Shown: one piece after another, positions 9,117-16,643 of the stretch
How the letters are laid out: the number at the start of each line of letters is the position of its first letter
How positions within the stretch are numbered: position 1 is the stretch's first letter
NCBI RefSeq assembly: GCF_000251145.1
Contig: NZ_AIDW01000012.1
Span: 1 to 64,000 of the forward strand
Length of the DNA stretch: 64,000 bases
DNA from: Sphingomonas sp. PAMC 26621
GTDB lineage: Bacteria > Pseudomonadota > Alphaproteobacteria > Sphingomonadales > Sphingomonadaceae
Direction of reading: 5' to 3'
The notes under the pieces: model-generated
Databases searched by the model: none
Seen by the model: only the letters and a program-made list of their open reading frames with translations
What the model was told of the DNA's origin: nothing
Program-made: the position numbers and the translations under genes

Positions 9117-9857
9117 ATGACCGACACGCCCGAAATCCTGACGCTCGACATCGAAGGCTGGGAAGGTCCGCTCGACCTGCTGCTCGCGCTCGCGCGGAAC
9201 CAGAAGGTCGATCTCAAACAGATTTCGATCCTCGCTTTGGTTGACCAGTATCTGCGGTTCATCGAGGAAGCCGATGCCGCGCTCGAGCTCGCGGCGGATT
9301 ATCTCGTGATGGCGGCGTGGCTCGCCTATCTCAAATCGGCGTTGCTACTGCCGCGTGACCCCGAGGTCGAACCGTCTCCCGAGGAACTCGCGCTGCGGTT
9401 GCAGCTCCGGCTCGAACGGCTGAGTGCGATGCGCGAGGCGGGTGCGCGACTGGTCGCGCGCGATCGGATCGGCCGCGACGTGTTCCCGCGCGGCGCGCCC
9501 GAGGGCCTGCGCACGCAGCGCAAGGCCTTGTGGCAGGCGGAAATCTACGACCTGATCTCGGCTTATGGTGTCATTACTGCGCGGACCCGGCCTGTTATGC
9601 ATATCGTCGCGCATCGCCCGGTCATGACGCTGGAGGCAGCGCTCGCACGCGTGTCGCGACTGGTCGGCACGCAGATCGACTGGAGCGTGATCGAGACTTT
9701 CCTGCCGCCGAATGCGAGCGGCCTGTTCCGCAAATCCGCACTCGCGTCCTCCTTCCTCGCGGCGCTCGAACTCGCAAAGCAGGGGAAGGTCGAACTGCGG
9801 CAGCAATCGCCCTTCGCACCACTCTATATCCGCGCGATCCAGGCGGGGGCGGCATGA
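9117..9857 (+). CDS. scpA: Segregation and condensation protein A
   Basis: Kleisin subunit of the SMC-ScpAB condensin complex, which compacts and helps segregate the chromosome. It has 246 residues and starts with the conserved segment GWEGPLDLLLALARNQKVDL followed by ISILALVDQYL. Residues YLVMAAWLAYLKSALLLP form the N-terminal helical SMC-neck binding domain, and the C-terminal winged-helix part includes FLAALELAKQGKV. The ATG at 9117 is preferred; an in-frame start seven codons upstream adds only Arg-rich sequence. The stop overlaps scpB (ATGA), so the two subunits are probably made together. Confidence 0.94.
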   Translation: MTDTPEILTLDIEGWEGPLDLLLALARNQKVDLKQISILALVDQYLRFIEEADAALELAADYLVMAAWLAYLKSALLLPRDPEVEPSPEELALRLQLRLERLSAMREAGARLVARDRIGRDVFPRGAPEGLRTQRKALWQAEIYDLISAYGVITARTRPVMHIVAHRPVMTLEAALARVSRLVGTQIDWSVIETFLPPNASGLFRKSALASSFLAALELAKQGKVELRQQSPFAPLYIRAIQAGAA

Positions 9858-10429
9858 CACCGCCCGATGCAACCGTCCGTGCAGTCGAGGCGATCCTGTT
9901 CGCCGCGACCGAGCCGATGACCGCCGACGCGATCCGCACGCATCTCGGCGGCGTCGACGTGCGTCCGGCGCTGGCTACCTTGCAGGCGGATTACGCGGAT
10001 CGCGGGATCGAACTCGTCCGGCGTGGCGACCGCTGGCATTTCCAGACCGCCGCCGACATGGCGCATCTGCTCCGCCGGACGCATGAGGAACCGCGCAAGC
10101 TCAGCCGCGCAGGGATCGAGACGCTTGCGATCATCGCCTATCACGAACCCGCGACGCGCGCGGAAATCGAGGCGATTCGCGGGGTGCAGATCTCCAAGGG
10201 GACGCTCGACGTGCTGATGGAAGCAGGCTGGATCCGCCCCGCCGGTCGGAGCGAAGTGCCTGGCCGGCCGTTGCTTTACGCCACCACCGCCGCGTTTCTC
10301 GCGCACTTCGGGCTGGCCAGCCGCCGCGACCTGCCGGGGATCGACGATCTCCGTGCGGCGGGGCTGCTCGACCCGGTCGATCTCGCGTTTGAAACTATGG
10401 AGGTGGCAAACGCGTATGATGAAGACTAG
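9854..10429 (+). CDS. scpB: Segregation and condensation protein B
   Basis: Winged-helix dimer partner of ScpA in the condensin complex; 191 residues. Visible family blocks are AVEAILFAATEPMTADAI, then WHFQTAADMAHLL, LSRAGIETLAIIAYHEPATRAEIEAIRGV, and GRPLLYATTAAFLAHFGL. The ATG lies inside the scpA stop (ATGA overlap). tatA follows 27 bases downstream with its own ribosome site. Confidence 0.95.
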   Translation: MTPPDATVRAVEAILFAATEPMTADAIRTHLGGVDVRPALATLQADYADRGIELVRRGDRWHFQTAADMAHLLRRTHEEPRKLSRAGIETLAIIAYHEPATRAEIEAIRGVQISKGTLDVLMEAGWIRPAGRSEVPGRPLLYATTAAFLAHFGLASRRDLPGIDDLRAAGLLDPVDLAFETMEVANAYDED

Positions 10430-10456
10430 ATAGAATGAATTCCTAGGAGATTGACC

Positions 10457-10693
10457 ATGGGTGGTTTCAGCCTTGTGCACTGGCTCATTTTCGGCGTCAT
10501 CGCCATCCTCGTACTGGGCGGCGGTCGCTTCTCCAGCATGATGGGTGACGTCGCCAAGGGCATCAAGCAGTTCAAGAAGGGCATGGCCGAAGAAGACGAG
10601 CCCGGCCGTGAGCCGAGCCGGATCGAAGCCAAGGCGGCGGCGGACCCCGTGTTCGACCGCGACGGCAATCGCGTGCGCGACCGCGAAGCCTGA
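10457..10693 (+). CDS. tatA: Sec-independent translocase protein TatA
   Basis: Pore-forming subunit of the twin-arginine translocase in the inner membrane. It has 78 residues: a short N-terminal membrane helix (about residues 5-22, [18 protein letters not shown]), then an amphipathic helix ([10 protein letters not shown]) and a charged tail. The ATG at 10457 has AGGAGA six bases upstream; an in-frame TTG at 10451 is less likely. tatB and tatC follow. Confidence 0.93.
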   Translation: MGGFSLVHWLIFGVIAILVLGGGRFSSMMGDVAKGIKQFKKGMAEEDEPGREPSRIEAKAAADPVFDRDGNRVRDREA

Positions 10694-10711
10694 TTTCGGA
10701 CCGGTAGCCGC

Positions 10712-11173
10712 ATGTTCGACGTCGCATCGTCCGAGGTGATCATATTGGGGGTCGTAGCGTTGCTCGTCATCCCGCCCAAGGACCTGCCCAAGGCGATGCG
10801 GAGCGCAGGCTATTGGATCGGCCGGGTGCGCGGGGTTGCCACGCAATTCCGATCCGGCTTTGATTCGATGCTGCGCGAGGCGGAGCTCCACGAGATGGAG
10901 AAGAAGTGGGCGGCGGAGAACGAGCGGATCATGCGCGAGCATCCGCCGACCCCGGTGCAGATGCTGCCCGCGGTCGATACGGTGTCGGCTACACACCCCG
11001 ACGATCAGGCTGCGCCCGAGACCGTCGCGCAACCGGCGATCACGCCGCCGCCCGCGGGGCACGATAGCGATGCCGATGCCGTCGGTCCGCAGGCGCCGAG
11101 TCCCGCCCCGGAGCCGACAAGCCCGCATACTGCCGTCGCGCCTGAGCCACGGCATCAGGCGGATCGGCCATGA
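10712..11173 (+). CDS. tatB: Sec-independent translocase protein TatB
   Basis: Tat substrate-receptor subunit, 153 residues. The N-terminus MFDVASSEVIILGVVALLVI is the TatB membrane helix, followed by the hinge PPKDLPKAMRSAG and a long charged amphipathic helix (FRSGFDSMLREAELHEMEKKW). The C-terminal tail is Pro/Ala-rich and probably disordered. It overlaps tatC by four bases (ATGA). Confidence 0.94.
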   Translation: MFDVASSEVIILGVVALLVIPPKDLPKAMRSAGYWIGRVRGVATQFRSGFDSMLREAELHEMEKKWAAENERIMREHPPTPVQMLPAVDTVSATHPDDQAAPETVAQPAITPPPAGHDSDADAVGPQAPSPAPEPTSPHTAVAPEPRHQADRP

Positions 11174-11949
11174 ACGCCCCGATCGACGATCTCGAAGCCA
11201 GCCGTGCCCCGTTGCTCGATCACTTGATCGAGTTGCGACGTCGGCTGTTCTTCTGCCTCGCCACCGTGTTCGTCGCGATCCTGCTGACCTACACCTTTTC
11301 GCGAGATATTTTCACGTTGCTGGTCCAGCCGCTGCTCAAGGCCGGCCAGACCAAGATCGTGACGATCGGCGTGTTCGACGGCTTTTTCGTGCAGCTCAAG
11401 ATCGCGTTGTTCTCGGCGCTGATGATCTCGTTTCCGGTCATCGCCAACCAATTGTGGCAGTTCGTCGCACCGGGCCTGTACCGGCAGGAGAAGCGGGCGC
11501 TGTTGCCGTTCCTGATCGCGACGCCGATCCTGTTCGCGATGGGCGCGTCGATGGCGTATTTCGTCGCAGTACCGGCGGCGTTGCACTTCCTGTTGAGTTT
11601 CCAGGGCAATCTGGGTGGTGTGCATCAGGAGGCGCTGACGTCGGTCGCGAGCTATCTCGATTTCATCATGCAGTTCCTGTTTGGGTTCGGCATCGCCTTC
11701 CTGATGCCGGTGCTGCTGATGATCGTCGAGCGCGCCGGCCTGGTGACGCGGAAGCAGCTTGTTGCCGGACGCCGCTACGCAGTGGTCGGGTGCTTTGCGC
11801 TGGCGCTCGTGCTCGCGCCGCCAGACGCCGGGTCGATGATCATGCTCGCGGTGCCGTTGGTGCTGCTGTACGAACTCGCGCTGATCGCAATCTGGTTCTC
11901 GGAGCGCGGCCGGAAGAAGGCGGCCGCGACGGAACTCGTCGAGAGCTGA
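11170..11949 (+). CDS. tatC: Sec-independent translocase protein TatC
   Basis: Six-helix membrane subunit that recognises the twin-arginine signal; 259 residues. The conserved N-terminal element LLDHLIELRRRL is at about residues 15-26, and the block FVAPGLYRQEKRALLPF lies before the third helix. Later hydrophobic stretches include FLFGFGIAFLMPVLLMI. A known client in this window is the DUF1501 protein with its RRSFLG signal. The ORF overlaps tatB. Confidence 0.96.
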   Translation: MNAPIDDLEASRAPLLDHLIELRRRLFFCLATVFVAILLTYTFSRDIFTLLVQPLLKAGQTKIVTIGVFDGFFVQLKIALFSALMISFPVIANQLWQFVAPGLYRQEKRALLPFLIATPILFAMGASMAYFVAVPAALHFLLSFQGNLGGVHQEALTSVASYLDFIMQFLFGFGIAFLMPVLLMIVERAGLVTRKQLVAGRRYAVVGCFALALVLAPPDAGSMIMLAVPLVLLYELALIAIWFSERGRKKAAATELVES

Positions 11950-12048
11950 TCGCGCGGCGGCGGTATTTGAGCATCCAGCCATACCATCGCTCGACACGGA
12001 TGGATGGGGCGCTGGTCGGTTTGCTCAACCCCTAAGACCGGGACATAA

Positions 12049-12084
12049 GAAAGGCCGCCCCTGCAACTGCGGGGGCGGCCTTCG
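12049..12084 (-). terminator. Rho-independent terminator after the entericidin-like gene
   Basis: A 12-bp perfect stem (AAGGCCGCCCCT on one side, its complement on the other) with a short loop. Read leftward it is followed by TTTCTTATG, which suits termination of the leftward gene at 12104-12238. It could also stop rightward transcription from tatC, though the rightward tail is not T-rich. Confidence 0.8.
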
Positions 12085-12103
12085 CCGTTTCCGGTGGCAG
12101 CGC

Positions 12104-12238
12104 TTACTTGGCGCTGTCTGCCGTCTTGGCGACCGTGCTGCCGGCCGACTTCACGTCTTTGCCGACGCCTTCGACGGTGTTGCAGGCGCTGACCAGAACT
12201 GCGCTGGCGATGAGGGCGAGACTGAGAACCTTACGCAT
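12104..12238 (-). CDS. Entericidin A/B-family small lipoprotein
   Basis: A 44-residue protein. A lipoprotein signal peptide (MRKVLSLALIASAVLVSAC) has its lipobox SAC at residues 17-19, followed by NTVEGVGKDVKSAG, the entericidin signature. Members of the family are small outer-envelope lipoproteins, often stress-induced. A near-perfect ribosome site (AAAGGAGG) lies 6 bases before the ATG, and a terminator follows the stop. It sits beside the general stress locus, so EcfG control is plausible, but no clean EcfG promoter was found upstream. Confidence 0.88.
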   Translation of the reverse strand: MRKVLSLALIASAVLVSACNTVEGVGKDVKSAGSTVAKTADSAK

Positions 12239-12541
12239 TGGAACCTCCTTTGATCACAAGCTCCCGACCCATGGCCGGATGCCTGGGAACGGAATGATCG
12301 GCATGGATGTTCGTTCCGCCTCCCGAACAGAATCGGTGGAAGTTGCGATCAACGGTGTGAAGGGGGGAATTGGGCCCGGACGCGCCACCGGGGGGGGAGG
12401 GGTAAGCGCGACCGGGCCCATGTTGCGGATAGCGAGAGCGGGGGGGGCATAAATTCGCTATCCGAAGATGAAAACGGCTTCCCGCCAATCTGGTTCCAGA
12501 GAAACGCAACGGCCCCGTATTTTTTTGTCGCTGGGGAAGAA
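12239..12541. other. Intergenic region between the entericidin-like gene and the PhyP-like gene
   Basis: About 300 bases carrying the promoter region of the leftward entericidin-like gene. An imperfect inverted repeat (GGAACGGAAT at 12287-12296 against ATGTTCGTTCC ending at 12317) is present, with GGAAC on both strands. The distance to a GTT element does not match the EcfG consensus well on the leftward strand. G-tracts occur near 12362 and 12391. Confidence 0.4.
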
Positions 12542-14125
12542 TTAGTCGCGACCGGTGATAGCCACCGAAATTTCATAGGCACCGACCAGCGGATCGTAAT
12601 GCAGCTTGGACCGGAGCTGCCGTGAAAGCCCCTCGATCACGCGACCATATCGTTCCGCAACCAGCGTGCGCATCCGGTCATCATCGATCAGCGACGGCGA
12701 ATTGATCCGCAGCAGCGCGCGTTGGTCGGACGGATCCGGCGAGACCGATATCCGAACCTGCGTCGTCGGATTGACGTTGATGGCGAGCTCGACGATCTCG
12801 GTGATCAGAAAGGCGATCGCAATCGCGATATCCTGATTGGCCAGGAATGGCGCGATTTCCAAGATCACGCTTAGCTGCGCCTCTTCCGGCGCGGTGGCGC
12901 GGATGTTTGCGGCGAGCTCTCCGATGACCGAGCGCAACTGCAGCCCACGATTCTCTTCGATCTCGGCGAAATGATTGCGATGCACCACTGCCAGCGCATC
13001 GACCCGGCGCTGGATCGAGGCGTAGGCATCCGCCGCCTCCCGGCTCCGCGCCGCGCGCGCGTGGAAGTTGATGAGGCTGGAAATGACCTGGAGGTTGTTC
13101 TTCACGCGGTGGTGCACTTCGCGCGTCAACCGCGTCTGGCGCACGAGCCCCTCTGCAAGCCCCGCCTCATGCTCCGCGACGGTCCGGCTGATCGCGCGGA
13201 AGGTTTCGCCCAGTTCCCGGATTTCCTGCGCCGGCAATGCGTGCATCACGCCGGGATCGATCTCCTCGCCCGGCACGAACAATGCGACACGCGAGCGCAA
13301 CTGGCGGAGCGATCGGATCAGGAGACGGTCGACCACGAACCAGCCGATCCCGGCAGCGGCTGCCCACATCACGATAGGCAGGATCAACGCGATCAGCACC
13401 GGCGACGTGATCGGCGCGGCCGGTGTGCGGGTGACCAGCGCGATGTCGTCGACCCCGATTGGCATCGAGAGCGAGGTGCGCCGCTCGAGCGGAGTCTGGC
13501 GGGGGAGCGATTGCAACGTCAGCGTCTTGCGGTCGAGGACCAGTTCGGCCTCATAGGCCTGCGCATAAGCGCTGGGTGCGGCGACCGCGTTCAGAACGGC
13601 TGCGGGGAAGTAGGCGGCAGCCCGGGTGCGGCCCGAACTGCTCGTCGTCGCGAGCGTTAGCCCGCGGCCTGGGTAGAGCCGTCCCGTCACTGGGCCGTCC
13701 ATGCTGGGTGGCGCGGCCGGGGAAGACACTGGCAGCGGGGCTCCGCAAATGATCCGACCTTGCTGGTCCGTGATCGCGAAACGCGTCCCCGCGCTCAACT
13801 GCGGCGCAAAGACGCCCTGTGCGCGCGCGCAACTCGGCGCATCGCCAGAATCGAGTTCGAGCGCGTTGAGCGACACACGCAGCGCGGTCATGTCGCCGAT
13901 CAGCTCGATTGCGAGCTTGCGGGCGCTTTCCGTCGTCGTCAGCCGCATCTGGGCGCGCGTGGCCTCGTCGGCAAGTTCGGCGGTACGAAGCGTCGCGAAA
14001 AAGGCAATTATCGCCAGCGGCAGCAACGCTGCGCTGAGAATGAAAAAGACCTTCGCGCCGGTCGGAACACGGTCGATCTTTCGGCCTGTCCGCGCGGGGG
14101 AGAGGTCGCCCGCGATGTCGGTCAC
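12542..14125 (-). CDS. phyP: PhyP-like HisKA_2/HWE-type sensor histidine kinase homologue
   Basis: A 527-residue membrane sensor in the general stress locus. Two membrane helices (about residues 25-47 and 240-265) frame a periplasmic sensor region. A HAMP-like segment follows, and then a HisKA_2 dimerisation box REVHHRVKNNLQ with the phospho-acceptor His at 338/339. The C-terminal ATPase domain is degenerate: the N-box reads ITEIVELAIN where the Mg-binding Asn is expected, and the DxGxG box is replaced by INSPSLIDDD. This fits the role described for PhyP in Sphingomonas as a negative regulator, probable phosphatase, of PhyR. The start is GTG at 14125, seven bases after the nepR stop, so translation is probably coupled to nepR. 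Confidence 0.85.
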   Translation of the reverse strand: MTDIAGDLSPARTGRKIDRVPTGAKVFFILSAALLPLAIIAFFATLRTAELADEATRAQMRLTTTESARKLAIELIGDMTALRVSLNALELDSGDAPSCARAQGVFAPQLSAGTRFAITDQQGRIICGAPLPVSSPAAPPSMDGPVTGRLYPGRGLTLATTSSSGRTRAAAYFPAAVLNAVAAPSAYAQAYEAELVLDRKTLTLQSLPRQTPLERRTSLSMPIGVDDIALVTRTPAAPITSPVLIALILPIVMWAAAAGIGWFVVDRLLIRSLRQLRSRVALFVPGEEIDPGVMHALPAQEIRELGETFRAISRTVAEHEAGLAEGLVRQTRLTREVHHRVKNNLQVISSLINFHARAARSREAADAYASIQRRVDALAVVHRNHFAEIEENRGLQLRSVIGELAANIRATAPEEAQLSVILEIAPFLANQDIAIAIAFLITEIVELAINVNPTTQVRISVSPDPSDQRALLRINSPSLIDDDRMRTLVAERYGRVIEGLSRQLRSKLHYDPLVGAYEISVAITGRD

Positions 14126-14132
14126 CGCAGGC

Positions 14133-14330
14133 TCAGTCTAGCTTGCCGAGGAGATCGAGCATCTCGGACGGAATCGCTTCTTCGACCGTGCGTTGATACA
14201 CGGTGCGCAGCGCGGCACCCATGTCCCGGTCCTTGTTCTGAACCGAAGCAGCGGCACCGGGCCTTCCGGACTTTGGCGCAGTCGCCATTTCCGGTTTTTT
14301 CGAAGAGTCGTCGCCCGAACGCAATGCCAT
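14133..14330 (-). CDS. nepR: NepR family anti-sigma factor
   Basis: A 65-residue cytoplasmic anti-sigma factor that holds EcfG until phosphorylated PhyR sequesters it. The conserved C-terminal helices are clear: MGAALRTVYQRTVEE, then IPSEMLDLLGKLD. The N-terminal 35 residues are polar and probably disordered. It is the first gene of a leftward operon with the PhyP-like sensor and is divergent from phyR. A candidate EcfG promoter lies about 100 bases upstream, which would give the usual negative feedback. The exact start is uncertain, since the ATG at 14330 has its G-rich stretch almost touching it. Confidence 0.92.
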   Translation of the reverse strand: MALRSGDDSSKKPEMATAPKSGRPGAAASVQNKDRDMGAALRTVYQRTVEEAIPSEMLDLLGKLD

Positions 14331-14431
14331 CCCCCTGAGATCCGCCTACCGGATAGAGTCAAAATGCTGCCGTAACAATCCGGCTTCGACGGTTGGGGCA
14401 CAAAGAATGCACCGACCCCGATTGGGGGATG

Positions 14432-14457
14432 AAACCAAATAGCGGTTTGATTGTTCC
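14432..14457 (-). promoter_or_regulatory. Candidate EcfG-type promoter for nepR
   Basis: Read leftward, GGAAC (14457-14453) is followed by 17 bases and then GTTT (14435-14432). This matches the EcfG consensus GGAAC-N16/17-(C)GTT known from alphaproteobacterial general stress response studies. Transcription would begin near 14424, about 95 bases before nepR. Confidence 0.6.
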
Positions 14458-14572
14458 GCGTTCGATGCGATTTTAAGTTTCGACTGTCTCGAGACCAGAA
14501 AACGCGTTGCATATGCCGGGGGGCGCTTCCACAAGCCCACCCGACCGACCCATCATGGAGATCCCGACAGCC

Positions 14573-15379
14573 ATGTCGCTTGGACAGCAACTCGCCCCCC
14601 ATCTACCCTTCCTGCGTCGTTACGGCCGGGCGTTGACCGGCAGCCAGACGCATGGCGACCGCTATGTGCGTGCGACGCTGGAAGCAATCGTCGCGGCACC
14701 CGAGGAATTTCCGAAGGACGTCGACCCCCGGCTCGGCCTGTATCGCATGTTCCATGCGATCTGGACCTCGACCAACTACGACGAGACCCCCGAAAACATG
14801 AGCGCCGGCGATGGCGACGGGCAGGAGGCGATTGCGCGGGCCCGTCTCGCGCGGATGACGCCGCTGTCGCGGCAGGCGTTGTTGCTGACCGCGATGGAAG
14901 GCTTCACGCCAGAGGATGCGGCCTATCTCATTGAGGTGGAGCCCGAGGAAGTGGACTCATTGGTTGCAGAGGCGTTGACCGAAATCGAAAAGCAGACTCG
15001 TGCGCGAGTCCTTATCATCGAGGACGAGCCGATCATCGCAATGGACATCGAAACGATCGTGCGCGATCTCGGGCATGACGTCACGGGTGTCGCGGTCACG
15101 CGGGACGAGGCGGTTGCGCTGGCGATGGAGGATCGCCCGGGTCTGGTGCTCGCCGATATCCAGTTGGCGGACGACAGCTCGGGGATCGACGCGGTCAAGG
15201 ACATCCTTGCCCAGTTCGAAGTCCCGGTCATCTTCATCACCGCCTTCCCGGAACGCCTTCTCACGGGCGAGCGTCCCGAGCCGACCTTCCTCATCACCAA
15301 GCCGTTCCAGCGTTCGACCGTGAAGGCCGCGATCGCCCAGGCGCTGTTCTTCGACCAGACGACCGTTCCCGCGATCTGA
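14573..15379 (+). CDS. phyR: Response regulator PhyR (sigma-like plus receiver domain)
   Basis: Anti-anti-sigma factor of the general stress response; 268 residues. An N-terminal EcfG-like (sigma-mimic) domain runs from MSLGQQLAPHLPFLRRYGRAL to about residue 120, including LSRQALLLTAMEGFTPEDAAYL. The C-terminal receiver domain starts with RVLIIEDEPIIAMDIE, has its phospho-acceptor Asp at 195 (VLADIQLADD) and the conserved Lys in LITKPFQ. When phosphorylated, PhyR binds NepR and frees EcfG. The ATG at 14573 is chosen because the family begins at MSLGQQL; in-frame starts at 14555 and 14507 exist upstream. It is divergent from nepR. Confidence 0.95.
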   Translation: MSLGQQLAPHLPFLRRYGRALTGSQTHGDRYVRATLEAIVAAPEEFPKDVDPRLGLYRMFHAIWTSTNYDETPENMSAGDGDGQEAIARARLARMTPLSRQALLLTAMEGFTPEDAAYLIEVEPEEVDSLVAEALTEIEKQTRARVLIIEDEPIIAMDIETIVRDLGHDVTGVAVTRDEAVALAMEDRPGLVLADIQLADDSSGIDAVKDILAQFEVPVIFITAFPERLLTGERPEPTFLITKPFQRSTVKAAIAQALFFDQTTVPAI

Positions 15380-15414
15380 GCCGCCAGGCTGCAATGGGTT
15401 CGCCGACCACGTCG

Positions 15415-15440
15415 GGAACCCATTGCCGGGTCCGTCGGTT
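15415..15440 (+). promoter_or_regulatory. Candidate EcfG-type promoter upstream of the 47-residue membrane peptide
   Basis: GGAAC at 15415-15419, 17 bases, then GGTT at 15437-15440. It lies in the gap after phyR, with the GTG of the small membrane protein about 45 bases further on. It is a good but not perfect match to GGAAC-N16/17-CGTT and may serve both the small protein and ecfG, giving positive autoregulation (inference). Confidence 0.5.
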
Positions 15441-15485
15441 GTGGGTTCCATACGATACGGAAACAGAACGAGATTGGGGGCTTTG

Positions 15486-15629
15486 GTGGCCGACAGGGAA
15501 AAGATCAGGATTGATCGGGACGATGCGAGAGCCGGGGCGACGCCCCACGTCACGCGTTATGTCCTTGGCATCTCGCTCGTTCTCGTGATCGTCCTGTTCG
15601 CCATCATTTTGCTGGTTTTCAATCGCTAA
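15486..15629 (+). CDS. Small single-pass membrane protein between phyR and ecfG
   Basis: A 47-residue protein starting at GTG 15486 with a G-rich ribosome site (GGGGG) about five bases before it. Residues 1-24 are charged and soluble, and one hydrophobic helix (YVLGISLVLVIVLFAIILLVF) ends the protein at an Asn-Arg. I recognise no family. Its place inside the stress locus, behind a candidate EcfG promoter, suggests it is made under stress. A longer version starting at a TTG at 15423 is possible but lacks support. Confidence 0.62.
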   Translation: MADREKIRIDRDDARAGATPHVTRYVLGISLVLVIVLFAIILLVFNR

Positions 15630-15722
15630 CGATCTGACGACAGGTTCATTCGCACGGCCCTTGATGGACTTTGCGTTGACTCATACCCATGTGTGGCGTG
15701 TGCCGCTGCGAGACAGGATTTC

Positions 15723-16370
15723 ATGACCGACGCGATCGACCAGGACGAATCTCAGGACGACGCACCCGTCGTCGAACACGTCGCGCTGTCCGACCCCGAA
15801 TTCAAGAAGGAACTCGCGCAGGTCATTCCGCATCTGCGCGCGTTCGGTCGCTCGCTTTCGGGTAATCGCGATCTTGCAGATGATCTCGTCCAGGAAACCT
15901 TGATGAAGGCATGGGCTGCTCGCCAACGGTTCCAGGCCGGCACGAACATGCGCGCGTGGACCTTCATCATTCTCCGCAACCTGTATCTTTCGCAGATGCG
16001 ACGTGCGCGCTTCAAGGGCGAGTGGGATGATCTGGTCGCGGATCGGATCCTCGCGGCACCGGCAAGCCAGGACAAGCACGTCGAGCTCGGCGATATGCAG
16101 CGCGCGTTGTTGCACCTCCCGCAGCCGCAGCGCGAAGCGCTGATTCTGGTCGGTGCGGGTGGTTTTGCCTATGAGGAAGCCGCTGAGATCTGTGGTGTCG
16201 CGGTAGGAACGATCAAGAGTCGTGTGGCGCGCGGTCGTGTTGCGCTAGAGGCAGTGATGGGCAACAACTTGCTGCCATCGCGCAGGACTCATTCCAACGA
16301 GCCGGGCATGAGCGCGCTCGATACGATCATGGGAGAGGTCGACGACCTCAGTCGCGACCGTAGATCCTGA
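15723..16370 (+). CDS. ecfG: EcfG-type RNA polymerase sigma factor
   Basis: Extracytoplasmic-function sigma factor of the EcfG (ECF15) group, the master regulator of the alphaproteobacterial general stress response; 215 residues. Region 2 reads SGNRDLADDLVQETLMKAW with the following RAWTFIILRNLYLS. Region 4 includes LPQPQREALILVGAGGFAYEEAAEI and the helix-turn-helix GVAVGTIKSRVARGR. The ATG at 15723 has AGGA just upstream; an earlier in-frame start at 15693 adds unrelated residues. It follows the small membrane protein by 93 bases. NepR and PhyR, its regulators, are encoded upstream. Confidence 0.95.
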   Translation: MTDAIDQDESQDDAPVVEHVALSDPEFKKELAQVIPHLRAFGRSLSGNRDLADDLVQETLMKAWAARQRFQAGTNMRAWTFIILRNLYLSQMRRARFKGEWDDLVADRILAAPASQDKHVELGDMQRALLHLPQPQREALILVGAGGFAYEEAAEICGVAVGTIKSRVARGRVALEAVMGNNLLPSRRTHSNEPGMSALDTIMGEVDDLSRDRRS

Positions 16371-16563
16371 TTACCGGTTTCTCCGGAACCCCAGGGACGG
16401 TTTCAAGCGCAGATAAAAGTCGCTCGATTTCCGTTGGGTAGTCAGGTTCGGGGAGATACGCCGTCTTCAGCGTAGCGCTCAGCGCATCAGTTCGATGCGG
16501 CGCACCGACGACGAACTGTGCGTGTGACGGAGGATCCGTTTTTATGACAAAATGCATCGGCAT
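16348..16563 (-). CDS. Hypothetical 71-residue protein, convergent with ecfG
   Basis: An open frame reading toward ecfG and overlapping its last 23 bases tail to tail. The product (MPMHFVIKTDPPSHAQFVVG..., ending EKPVIRIYGRD) has balanced, protein-like composition with no membrane helix. No ribosome site is obvious, and two ATGs (16563 and 16557) are possible starts. No family is recognised. It fills the otherwise empty gap between ecfG and glnE, which makes a real gene plausible but not certain. Confidence 0.4.
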   Translation of the reverse strand: MPMHFVIKTDPPSHAQFVVGAPHRTDALSATLKTAYLPEPDYPTEIERLLSALETVPGVPEKPVIRIYGRD

Positions 16564-16643
16564 ATAGAGACAACGTTCGACTCGCCGGATCGTTGCCCGA
16601 TTTAGGTTTTGATCGGCCGTATTAGTTGCGAGGCAATTGGTGT

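Noticed and set aside
12287..12317. Possible EcfG promoter for the entericidin-like gene
   Set aside because: GGAAC occurs on the leftward strand, but the next GTT is about 22 bases away, beyond the 16-17 spacing; kept only as an inverted repeat.
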